Origin: Geothrix fermentans DSM 14018 | GTDB lineage: Bacteria > Acidobacteriota > Holophagae > Holophagales > Holophagaceae | Length of the DNA: 64,000 bases | Direction of reading: 5' to 3' | Assembly (NCBI RefSeq): GCF_000428885.1 | Contig: NZ_AUAU01000012.1 | Coordinates: forward strand, 1 to 64,000 | Shown: positions 47,887 through 56,496 of the stretch, in pieces | Layout: every line of letters starts with the position of its first letter | How positions within the stretch are numbered: position 1 is the stretch's first letter | Program-made: the position numbers and the translations under genes | Notes under the pieces: model-generated | What the model was told of the DNA's origin: nothing | Databases searched by the model: none | The model's input: the letters and a program-made list of their open reading frames with translations, nothing else

Positions 47887-49407
47887 CTAGGTGGTGGTGG
47901 GAATGGGTATCAGGCTGGTACCGGCGGATGGAGGGAGGCGCAGCGTGAAACAGGTGCCCCGGCCGGGCTCGCTCTGGACCTCGATGCGGCCGCCGTGCGC
48001 CTCGACGATGCCCCAGCTGACGGCCAGGCCCAGGCCCGTGCCGTGGTTGCCCTTGGTGGTGTAGAAGGGCTCGAAGATCCGCGGCAGGTCCTCCGGGGGA
48101 ATGCCGCGCCCGTCGTCCTGGACCAGCATCTCCACGGAGCCTTCCGCGCCAGGCCGGGTGCTGAGCTTGATGGTGCCGCCCTCGCCGTTGATGGCGTCGC
48201 CGGCGTTCAGCAGCAGGTTCACGGCCACCTGCTGGATCTGGTTGGCGTCCGCCTCCACCTGGGGAAGCTCCGGGGCCAGGTCCAGGGAGAGGTCCACCTG
48301 GTTGAGGGACAGCTGGGTCAGGACCACGGACGCGGCGCGCCGCGCCACCTCATTCAGGTCCATGGGCTTGCGGGCCGGCGGCGTGGGCCGGGCGAAGTCC
48401 AGGAGGCCGCGGATGATGCCGCGGCAGCGGACGGTCTCGCGCACGATCACGTCCAGGTCGTCGCAGGATTCCTTATCGCCATCCAACCGCTTGCGGAGCA
48501 GGGAGGCGTAGCTCAGGACGCCGGTCAGGGGGTTGTTGATCTCGTGGGCCACACCCGCCGCCAGCCGGCCCACGGAGGCCAGCTTGTCCGCCTGGGCCAG
48601 CTGGTGCTGGGTCTCGGCGAGGCGCTGGGTCATGGTGTTGAAGGCGCCCGCCAGTTCCCCCAGCTCATGGTTTCCGCTCACGGGGATCGTGGTGCCGAGG
48701 TCCCCTTCGCCCACCCGCCGGGTGCCGGCCACCAGGGCCGCCACGGGCTTGACCACCAGGCGGCGATTGAGCCACCAGAGGATGGCACTGCCGGCCAGGA
48801 TGGCGAGAATGGCCGAGCCGGTGATGATGGCCCGGCTGCGGGCGATCTCCCGGTCCACCTCCGCCAGGGAGACATTCACGTCCAGCACGCCCAGGAGGCT
48901 CTGCCGGGGGCTGTGGGCGTGGCAGGCGGCGGCCGAGCAGGAGGGCTCGTTGGGGATGGGGTTGATGAGGCCCAGGACACGGGTGCCATCCGCAGTGCGG
49001 AAGGTCCGCGCCCGGGCCTGGATCCCCAGGCGCTCCAGGGGCCGCCCCTCGGCGTGGCAGGCGTAGCAGGCCTCTCCGCGGATATCGAGGCTGGTGCCGA
49101 TCTCCTCCTCGGCGGAGGAGAACATGATGCGCCCCTCCTTGTTGAAAACCCGGACCTTCTGGATGCCCTCATCCTGGAGGCCGCCCACGGCCCTGATCTG
49201 CCGGTGCAGGTTGTCCCGGCGGTTCTCCAGCATGTCGAAGTGGGTGGCGCTCTTGATGGTCTCGCTCAGCTGGTCGGCGCTGCGCGTCCGCTCCGCGAGG
49301 AGCTGGGCCGTGTGCGACCGCAGGAGGGCGAAGGCCATGCCCCCGATCACCGCCGCCGTGGCGAGCCCGGCGCCGAGGATCAGGCGGGTGCCGATGCGGG
49401 TCCGCAT
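47887..49407 (-). CDS. Sensor histidine kinase with periplasmic haem-attachment motifs
   Basis: The 506-aa kinase has two membrane helices (about 8-29 and 193-213) enclosing a periplasmic domain of about 160 residues. That domain carries a c-type haem motif CYACH at 114-118 and a wider CSAAACH at 157-163. A HAMP domain (about 214-266) follows, then the dimerisation helix with phosphoacceptor H288 (VAHEINNPL), N box VNLLLNAGDAI, and G boxes DDGRGIPP and GTGLGLAVSWG. It lies 2 bp after the NrfD-type gene and 9 bp before the response regulator. Haem in the sensor region suggests redox or ligand sensing; this is inferred from the motifs. Confidence 0.9.
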   Translation of the reverse strand: MRTRIGTRLILGAGLATAAVIGGMAFALLRSHTAQLLAERTRSADQLSETIKSATHFDMLENRRDNLHRQIRAVGGLQDEGIQKVRVFNKEGRIMFSSAEEEIGTSLDIRGEACYACHAEGRPLERLGIQARARTFRTADGTRVLGLINPIPNEPSCSAAACHAHSPRQSLLGVLDVNVSLAEVDREIARSRAIITGSAILAILAGSAILWWLNRRLVVKPVAALVAGTRRVGEGDLGTTIPVSGNHELGELAGAFNTMTQRLAETQHQLAQADKLASVGRLAAGVAHEINNPLTGVLSYASLLRKRLDGDKESCDDLDVIVRETVRCRGIIRGLLDFARPTPPARKPMDLNEVARRAASVVLTQLSLNQVDLSLDLAPELPQVEADANQIQQVAVNLLLNAGDAINGEGGTIKLSTRPGAEGSVEMLVQDDGRGIPPEDLPRIFEPFYTTKGNHGTGLGLAVSWGIVEAHGGRIEVQSEPGRGTCFTLRLPPSAGTSLIPIPTTT

Positions 49408-49409
49408 GG

Positions 49410-50579
49410 TTAGGATCTCCCCGAAGGCTCCTTCGCCCCTGCCACCGGGCCATCAGGGAAGACCGAGAAGGTCCGGACCGCGAAGGCGAAGACTGCCATG
49501 CCGATGGCCACCAGGCCCAGGGACACGGTGATCTCCATGGCCGAGGGCAGGTAGCGGGTGCCGGAGGCGGCCTCCATCCCCGTGATGCTGACATTCAGGC
49601 GGTTCATGACGAAGCCCAGCACCGCCAGGAAGGCGCCGCCCACCAGCCAGTCGGGGTTGGAGCGCAGCCGCCGGAAGGACATCAGGGCCACCGGAAGCAG
49701 CACGCCGAGCGCGAACTCCACCAGGAACATCCGGCCCTCGTAGCTGAGGTTGGTGATGGTCCCGAAGGCGTGGTTGCGGGCGATCCCCTGCAGCCGCATG
49801 AGGCCGAAGATGCCGAGGGCCATGACCATGCCGCGGGCCAGGGGCTCCAGCAGGTCCATCTCGAGGTGCCGGTGGAAGGCCCGCTTGCTAAGGTAGGACT
49901 CCAGGATCACCATGCCGATGCCCGCGCCGATGGCCGAGATGTAGAACTGCACCGGCAGCATGGGCGAGTACCAGAGCGGGTGCAGCTTGCTGGGGACGAT
50001 GAGGTACAGCGAACCCAGCGAGGACTGGTGGAGCGTCGAGAGAAGCACGCCCAGGATCACCAGCGGCGTGATGAGCCGGTGGATGACCTTCGCCGGCGTG
50101 TGGAAGCCGAAGTATTCGAAGACCACCGGCGAGAACTCCACCGCCAGCACCGTGGTGTAGAGCATCACGCACCAGGCCACCTCGAACATGACCGAGTGGG
50201 TGTTCCAGTAGATGATGGCGTGCCAGATGCGCCAGGGCTGGCCGAGGTCCAGCAGCAGGGCCACGATCACGAAGGCGTAGCCCAGGAAGCCCGTGAGGAT
50301 GGTGGGGCGGACGATGGGTTCGAAGCGGTGCAGGTTGAAGAGATGCACCACGGCCGTGAGGGTGAAGGCGCCGGCGGCCAGTCCCACGCCGCAGAGCAGG
50401 TCGAAGCCGATCCAGAGGCCCCATGGGAACTGGTCGCTCAGGTTGGTGACCGCGCCCAGGCCCTTGGTATAGCGGATCACCGCCACGGCGCAGAAGGCGA
50501 GGAAAAGCACCACGAAGACCGCGGTCCAGAAGCCGGGGCGGAAGCGCCGGGGCGCGAGGGTGGCGAGTGTGGTGTTCAT
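49410..50579 (-). CDS. NrfD/PsrC-type polytopic membrane subunit
   Basis: A 389-aa protein with about nine or ten membrane helices. It resembles NrfD/HybB quinone-interacting subunits (PWGLWIGFDLLCGVGLAAGAF; LLDLGQPWRIWHAI; LEFSP-like AVEFSPVVFEYFGFHTP). Such subunits pass electrons between the quinone pool and a partner Fe-S protein. The ATG overlaps the Fe-S gene stop (ATGA). The usual catalytic subunit (molybdopterin or hydrogenase type) is absent next to it, so its electron donor or acceptor is unclear. The start at 50579 is set by that overlap; a longer frame continues into the Fe-S gene and is discarded. Confidence 0.88.
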   Translation of the reverse strand: MNTTLATLAPRRFRPGFWTAVFVVLFLAFCAVAVIRYTKGLGAVTNLSDQFPWGLWIGFDLLCGVGLAAGAFTLTAVVHLFNLHRFEPIVRPTILTGFLGYAFVIVALLLDLGQPWRIWHAIIYWNTHSVMFEVAWCVMLYTTVLAVEFSPVVFEYFGFHTPAKVIHRLITPLVILGVLLSTLHQSSLGSLYLIVPSKLHPLWYSPMLPVQFYISAIGAGIGMVILESYLSKRAFHRHLEMDLLEPLARGMVMALGIFGLMRLQGIARNHAFGTITNLSYEGRMFLVEFALGVLLPVALMSFRRLRSNPDWLVGGAFLAVLGFVMNRLNVSITGMEAASGTRYLPSAMEITVSLGLVAIGMAVFAFAVRTFSVFPDGPVAGAKEPSGRS

Positions 50580-51349
50580 GACCGGTCCTCCCGTCCGTGG
50601 CCTTGGCCGTTGCGGCCGTTCCCGTTGGCCGTGGCCTTCGCCACCTCCTCCCGTCTGGCGGTGATCCAGTGCACCCCGTAGAGGAAGACGGCCCAGACTG
50701 CGACGAAGTCCGGAATGTTGGAGAGCACCTGCCAGGTCTTCATGGCCGGGGGCTCCCCGGGCAGGTTGGACTTCAGCCCGAGCTTCTCGAACGGCACGTT
50801 GGAGATCATCAGCACCGACGTGCCGCCGGCCTCCGTGAGCCCGTAGATGTGATCGACATAGGCGCCGGGCTTCTGGCGGATCCGGGTCCGGGCCTCCCAG
50901 ATCAGGTCCTCCTTCTTCCCGAAGATGGTGGCCTCGGCGGGGCAGGCCTCCGCGCAGGCGGTGGGCTTGCCCTCCTTCAGGCGGCCCGCGCACATGATGC
51001 ACTTCCCGACCACGGGCACCGGTCGATCCCACTGGTACTTCGGGATCTCGAAGGGGCAGGCCATCATGCAGTAGCGGCAGCCCATGCAGCGCTCGGCGTC
51101 GTAGACCACGGGGCCTTCAGGCGTCTTCTTCAGGGCCCCCACGGGGCAGACCGACGCGCAGGTGGGCACTTCGCAGTGCATGCAGAGGCGGCGCACGTTG
51201 AGGCCCTCCCGCTCCTGGACCGTCGTCCAGGTATAGGCGGTCAATGCCTCCTCTACCTTGCCCGGTAGCTTGTTCTGCTCCTTGCAGGCGGAGCTGCAGG
51301 CGCCGCATCCGATGCAGCGCGTGGCGTCAAAGAGAAGGCCCATGCCCAT
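50576..51349 (-). CDS. Four-cluster ferredoxin-type Fe-S protein (HybA/DmsB-like)
   Basis: The 257-aa product has four cysteine groups for [4Fe-4S] clusters: CIGCGACSSAC (12-22), CMHCEVPTCASVC, CMGCRYCMMAC and CIMC ... CAEAC. A C-terminal membrane helix (FVAVWAVFLYGVHWI, about 218-232) follows. This is the electron-transfer partner typical of NrfD-type subunits. No Tat or Sec signal is present at the N-terminus, so the clusters probably face the cytoplasm, unlike HybA. It is the first gene of the operon; GGAG lies 6 bases before the ATG. Confidence 0.9.
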   Translation of the reverse strand: MGMGLLFDATRCIGCGACSSACKEQNKLPGKVEEALTAYTWTTVQEREGLNVRRLCMHCEVPTCASVCPVGALKKTPEGPVVYDAERCMGCRYCMMACPFEIPKYQWDRPVPVVGKCIMCAGRLKEGKPTACAEACPAEATIFGKKEDLIWEARTRIRQKPGAYVDHIYGLTEAGGTSVLMISNVPFEKLGLKSNLPGEPPAMKTWQVLSNIPDFVAVWAVFLYGVHWITARREEVAKATANGNGRNGQGHGREDRS

Positions 51350-51662
51350 GGGTTCTCCTGCTTTTTCAAAGTCCCGGGAGACATTCCCGGGGATTCGGAA
51401 GAAGCATCCATTCGGCCGAAACCATAGTCAACCCTTTGGTAGCAATTAAAAATGACAGTCTTGTCTCATATAAGAAAAAGGCCTCGCGCGCGCGAGGCAC
51501 TTCCCAGGAACGGCGCGGGTTAGGCTCTTCCTCTCCGGTGGCCGGATCAGGGGATCAGGACAGGGCCTTTGCCTGCAGCTTCAGGCCCCCCGGAGGTGGT
51601 CTTTTTTCACATCGGAAGCCCTTCTGCGGACCTCCAGGACAAGAAACGCCCCGCAATCGCGG
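51350..51662. promoter_or_regulatory. Promoter region of the Fe-S/NrfD/two-component operon and flank of the groEL duplication
   Basis: About 310 bp without a gene. The right part is the 3' flank beyond the groEL duplication; the left part precedes the Fe-S gene. A double TCCCGGGA-type palindrome lies at about 51372-51391, 25-45 bp before the Fe-S start, and could be an operator. A TTGACT hexamer on the minus strand (about 51424-51434) is a possible -35, but no good -10 was found. Confidence 0.5.
51474..51499 (-). terminator. Rho-independent terminator, leftward
   Basis: GCCTCGCG/CGCGAGGC is a perfect 8-bp stem, followed on the minus strand by TTTTTC. It separates the groEL-side transcript from the Fe-S operon. 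Confidence 0.72.
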
Positions 51663-51784
51663 GTCGCGACCATGTGGGTCGCGAAGCAGGCTCCAGTGGA
51701 GCCTGCGCAGCGGGGCCCCACAGGGAGCGAATCACGCCCGTCAGGCCCCCCCACCAAGCTTTCTTTCCCCTCCGCGGCCCCATC

Positions 51785-51815
51785 AAAAAAAAGGCCCCGC
51801 AACCGCGGGGCCTTT
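51785..51815 (-). terminator. groEL terminator, duplicated copy
   Basis: GGCCCCGC/GCGGGGCC hairpin followed on the minus strand by eight T. It is identical to the copy at 52135-52165 and belongs to the duplicated block. Confidence 0.85.
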
Positions 51816-51838
51816 CCAGAACCGCAGATCGCGGCTGA

Positions 51839-52012
51839 TCAATACATGTCTTCCATACCGCCCATGCCGGGCCCCGCGGGGGCGGGAGCCTTGGGCTCGG
51901 GGAGCTCAGTGATGATCGCTTCAGTGGTCAGCATCATGGCGGCCACGGAGGCGGCGTTGCGCAGGGCGGACTTGGTCACCTTGGCGGGATCGACCACGCC
52001 GAACTTCACCAT
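51839..52012 (-). pseudogene. groEL 3' fragment (C-terminal 57 residues)
   Basis: This is the left copy of the groEL end. It begins by chance with an in-frame ATG at the junction ([12 protein letters not shown]) and ends in the intact GGM-rich tail [10 protein letters not shown]. It lacks all upstream codons, so it cannot make a chaperonin. It lies just downstream of the true groEL terminator, and no ribosome-binding site is evident. It is best regarded as a remnant, not a functional gene. Confidence 0.9.
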
Positions 52013-52134
52013 GTCGCGACCATGTGGGTCGCGAAGCAGGCTCCAGTGGAGCCTGCGCAGCGGGGCCCCACAGGGAGCGAATTACGCCCGTCAGGCCCCC
52101 CCACCAAGCTTTCTTTCCCCTCCGCGGCCCCATC

Positions 52135-52165
52135 AAAAAAAAGGCCCCGCAACCGCGGGGCCTTT
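52135..52165 (-). terminator. groEL rho-independent terminator
   Basis: 8-bp GC stem (GGCCCCGC/GCGGGGCC) with GGTT loop, then eight T on the minus strand, 24 bp after the groEL stop. This is the one directly behind the intact gene. Confidence 0.9.
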
Positions 52166-52188
52166 CCAGAACCGCAGATCGCGGCTGA

Positions 52189-53919
<1,731 letters not shown>

Positions 53920-54207
53920 TTAGCCCACGATCGCCAGGATCTCGTCCTCGCGCACGATGACGTGGTCCACACCGTCGATCTTCACTTCCGTGCCGCTGTA
54001 CTTGCCGATCAGCACCTTCTGGCCGGCCTTCACGGACATGGGGTTGCGGGTGCCGTTCTCGTTGATCTTGCCCTCGCCCACGGCCACCACCTCGGCCTCC
54101 ATGGGCTTCTCCTTGGCGGTGTCGGGGATGATGATGCCGCCCTTGACGGTTTCGGCGGCGTCGACACGCTTCAGCACGACGCGGTCGGAGAGAGGCTTGA
54201 TAGCCAT
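53920..54207 (-). CDS. groES: Co-chaperonin GroES
   Basis: GroES (95 aa) is the lid of the GroEL chamber. It shows KPLSDRVVLKRVDAAETVKGGIIIPD at the N-terminus with the mobile loop, and KYSGTEVKIDG near the end. The start at 54207 follows AGGAGG. It is the first gene of the heat-shock operon; the CIRCE operator is 42 bp upstream. Confidence 0.97.
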   Translation of the reverse strand: MAIKPLSDRVVLKRVDAAETVKGGIIIPDTAKEKPMEAEVVAVGEGKINENGTRNPMSVKAGQKVLIGKYSGTEVKIDGVDHVIVREDEILAIVG

Positions 54208-54248
54208 GGGACCTCCTTGGAAAGAAGAGAAAGAAACGGATGGGGCTG

Positions 54249-54275
54249 TTAGCACTCAGCCACAGCGAGTGCTAA
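54249..54275. promoter_or_regulatory. CIRCE operator of groES-groEL (HrcA binding site)
   Basis: Perfect TTAGCACTC-N9-GAGTGCTAA inverted repeat. HrcA binds this element and represses chaperonin genes until heat or misfolding stress depletes it (established knowledge). It lies 42 bp before the groES start codon on the minus strand. Confidence 0.97.
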
Positions 54276-54303
54276 GTCTGTCACTGGCCCTCAGCCCGGT
54301 CAA
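54275..54303 (-). promoter_or_regulatory. Possible sigma-70-type promoter of groES-groEL
   Basis: On the minus strand TTGACC (54298-54303) and CAGACT (54275-54280) are spaced by 17 bp, directly upstream of CIRCE. The -35 is good, the -10 weak (3 of 6). The position so close to the operator supports it. Confidence 0.45.
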
Positions 54304-54419
54304 GCCGGATCTTCCATGATTTTCAAAAATTTTAGTCTTATCTATACATATTTTCTTCTCAAGAATATCAGATATCCGATCCATGAAGGGGGCCCCGGTC
54401 AGGGTGTAACCTTTAAGTC

Positions 54420-55118
54420 ATGGAACACCTCGCCATCCTGCGCGACCTGCAAGCCACCCTGGACTACCTTCGGACCATCGAGCGAGACCTGTCGGCCCTG
54501 CCCCCTGATCTGGCGGTCCTGGACACCCGGTTGAAGGCCATCGAGAAGCAGGCGGCAGAAAAGACCAAGTCGCTGGACTCTACGCGGATCCATATCCAGA
54601 TGAAGGCCAAGGAACTGGCCCAGGCGGAGAAGGACGAAGAACGTGCCCGCACGGCGGTGAAGGCCACCAGCCAGAAGGTCCACTACGCCGCCGCCATCCG
54701 CGACATGGACGAGAAGGAGCGGCAGAAGGCCGCCATCGCCCGGCCCCTGAAAGCCCTGGAGACCGAGGCCCACGCGCTGGAGCAGGCCCTGGAGGCCCTG
54801 GAGGCCGAACGGGCCACCCTCAAGGCCAAGTTCGACGAGCTGCACACCGTCTTCCTGGAAGAGCACGCCAACCAGGTGGAAGGACGGAAGCAGCTCCGGA
54901 CCAAGCAGGCGGAGCTGGAGTCCAAGCTGCCCCCCCGCGAGGTCACGCGCTTCCACCGGCTCGCCGGCGCCCGCCAGGGGCGCGTGGTGGTGCCCGTGGA
55001 GAACGGCGCCTGCACGGGCTGCCACGTGAAGCTGCGCGGCCCCTTCCTCTTCCAGCTGAAAGAGGCCAAGGACGCCGTGGCCTGCGAATCCTGCCAGCGC
55101 ATCCTCTTCCTGCCGTGA
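54420..55118 (+). CDS. Coiled-coil zinc-ribbon protein of the CdsZ (former DUF164) family
   Basis: The 232-aa product has a long antiparallel coiled coil (about 5-160) rich in Glu, Lys and Ala, and a C-terminal four-cysteine zinc ribbon (CTGCHVKL ... CESCQRIL). The layout matches the CT398/CdsZ fold. In chlamydia it binds components of the type III system and sigma-54; elsewhere the role is unclear. Its ATG is preceded by GGGTGTAACC-type sequence without a strong Shine-Dalgarno. The stop overlaps the yggS-like start. Confidence 0.87.
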   Translation: MEHLAILRDLQATLDYLRTIERDLSALPPDLAVLDTRLKAIEKQAAEKTKSLDSTRIHIQMKAKELAQAEKDEERARTAVKATSQKVHYAAAIRDMDEKERQKAAIARPLKALETEAHALEQALEALEAERATLKAKFDELHTVFLEEHANQVEGRKQLRTKQAELESKLPPREVTRFHRLAGARQGRVVVPVENGACTGCHVKLRGPFLFQLKEAKDAVACESCQRILFLP

Positions 55119-55780
55119 GCCTGTCGGACCGGATCGAGGGCCTGCGGGCCCGCATCCGCCGCGCCTGTGAGGCCGCGGACCGCGATCCGGCGGGCGTCGA
55201 GCTGCTTCCGGTGTCCAAGAAACAGCCACTGGCCCTCATCCGGGAGGCCGCCGGGCTCGGATTCTCGCGCTTCGGCGAGAACTACGTGCAGGAGGGCGCC
55301 GACAAAGCCGCGGCCGCCCCGGATCTGGCCTTCGTGCTCATCGGCCCCCTCCAGCGCAACAAGGCCAAGCCGGCTCTCCAGCACTTCGCCGAGATCCAGA
55401 GCCTCGACCGCCCCGAGCTGGCGGATCGCTTGCGCCGCCTGGCGGAGGAGCTGGACGTGGTGCGCCCCGTCTGGATCCAGGTGGACCTCTGGGACGAGAC
55501 CACCAAGCTCGGCGGCTGCGCCGGAGCGGATCTGCCCGCCCTCATCGAGGCCCTGGGTGAGGACCCCCGCCTGCCGCTGCGGGGCCTCATGGCCATCCCC
55601 CCGCCCGAGGATGAAGGCGCCTTCGCCCAGCTGGCGGCCCTGCGGGATCGGCTCCAGCAGGACCTGGGCCGCCCCCTGCGCCTGAGCATGGGCATGAGCG
55701 CCGATCTGGAAGCCGCGGTGAAGGCCGGCAGCGACCAGATCCGCATCGGCACCGCCTTCTTCGGCGAGCGGAGTTACTGA
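55115..55780 (+). CDS. YggS-family PLP-binding protein
   Basis: The 221-aa PLP homeostasis protein has its PLP lysine in LLPVSKKQP (K35), followed by GFSRFGENYVQEG and FVLIGPLQRNKAKPAL. The C-terminal phosphate-binding end is LSMGMSADLEAAVKAGSDQIRIGTAFFG. All are diagnostic; such proteins have no known catalytic activity. The start is GTG at 55115, overlapping the upstream stop. Confidence 0.95.
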   Translation: MSLSDRIEGLRARIRRACEAADRDPAGVELLPVSKKQPLALIREAAGLGFSRFGENYVQEGADKAAAAPDLAFVLIGPLQRNKAKPALQHFAEIQSLDRPELADRLRRLAEELDVVRPVWIQVDLWDETTKLGGCAGADLPALIEALGEDPRLPLRGLMAIPPPEDEGAFAQLAALRDRLQQDLGRPLRLSMGMSADLEAAVKAGSDQIRIGTAFFGERSY

Positions 55781-55789
55781 AAAACATCC

Positions 55790-55856
55790 AACGCAAAGGC
55801 GCAGAGACGCAAAGCCGGCCTTCAAGTGTCTCTTTGCGTCTTCGCGCCTTTGCGTT
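55790..55856. repeat. Inverted short-repeat element B
   Basis: Left arm 55790-55814 is built of AACGCAAAG/GGCGCAGAG/ACGCAAAG units; right arm 55832-55856 is its near-perfect reverse complement. A short GGCCTTCAAG-type loop lies between. It sits 10 bp after the yggS stop and 28 bp before the SRPBCC start. Confidence 0.88.
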
Positions 55857-55884
55857 GATCATTTTCCTTTCTCCCGGAGCTCTG

Positions 55885-56307
55885 ATGACCACGATCAAGA
55901 CCGCCACGGCCTCGCTGCCCGTCTCCGCCGACGCGCTGTTCGCGTTCCTCTCGGACCTGTCGAAGCACCGCGCCTTCCTGGAACCCGCCGCCATGAACTT
56001 CCAGGGCGAGGCCGACAAGCACAGCTACGTCCTCGAGGTCATGGGCATGAAGATGCCCCAGGAGCTGGTGGTAAAGGAGCGCGTGCCCGGCCAGCGGGTG
56101 GTGCTGGTGCCCGGCGCGAAGAAGCTGTTCGACCACGAGCTGCGCTTCGAGATCGCCGCCGCCGGCGAAGGCAGCACCCTGCGCCTCGTGGACGAGGCCG
56201 ACATCCCCATGATGATGGCCATGATGGGCGCCGAGAAGCTGCTCCAGGGTCAGCTGGACAGCGGACTCGCGCGCATCCAGGAGCTGGCGGGGGCCGGGCA
56301 GATCTGA
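55885..56307 (+). CDS. SRPBCC (START-like) family protein
   Basis: A 140-aa product with the polyketide-cyclase/START pattern: TASLPVSADALFAFLSDLSKHRAFLEPA at the start, LVVKERVPGQRVVL-type strands in the middle and a long C-terminal helix (AEKLLQGQLDSGLARIQELAG). The fold binds hydrophobic ligands. The MMMAMMGAEKLL segment is typical. The start at 55885 has GGAG 6 bases upstream. No specific role is evident. Confidence 0.82.
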   Translation: MTTIKTATASLPVSADALFAFLSDLSKHRAFLEPAAMNFQGEADKHSYVLEVMGMKMPQELVVKERVPGQRVVLVPGAKKLFDHELRFEIAAAGEGSTLRLVDEADIPMMMAMMGAEKLLQGQLDSGLARIQELAGAGQI

Positions 56308-56318
56308 AGACCAAGGAA

Positions 56319-56420
56319 GGAATATAAGCGGAGGGGGCGGAGAAACAGAGAGCGCGGAGAAAGAGGATCAAGGATTCTCTCCGCTTTCCTCTGCTCCTCC
56401 GCAGTCCTCCGCTTATTTCA
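56319..56420. repeat. Inverted short-repeat element C
   Basis: Left arm carries ATAAGCGGAG (56324-56333) and further GCGGAG units; the right arm ends with CTCCGCTTAT (56407-56416) and contains repeated CTCCGC. Both arms are imperfect but mirror each other around a short GGATCAAGG-type centre. It lies downstream of the SRPBCC gene. Confidence 0.8.
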
Positions 56421-56496
56421 GGCCTTTCCGTGAAAGGATGTCCCCGATCCCGGCATGACCCTGTATCGGGCACCCGCCCGCTCCTTCGGAGGTCCC

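Noticed and set aside
46768-49413. 881-aa plus-strand open frame
   Set aside because: Antisense to the response regulator and sensor kinase, which have complete motifs on the minus strand.
51474-51815. A small regulatory RNA gene between groEL and the Fe-S operon
   Set aside because: The hairpins are explained by terminators and palindromes of the duplicated block; no promoter is evident.
51839-52012. Functional short GroEL C-terminal peptide gene
   Set aside because: The ATG arises at the duplication junction and no ribosome-binding site precedes it.
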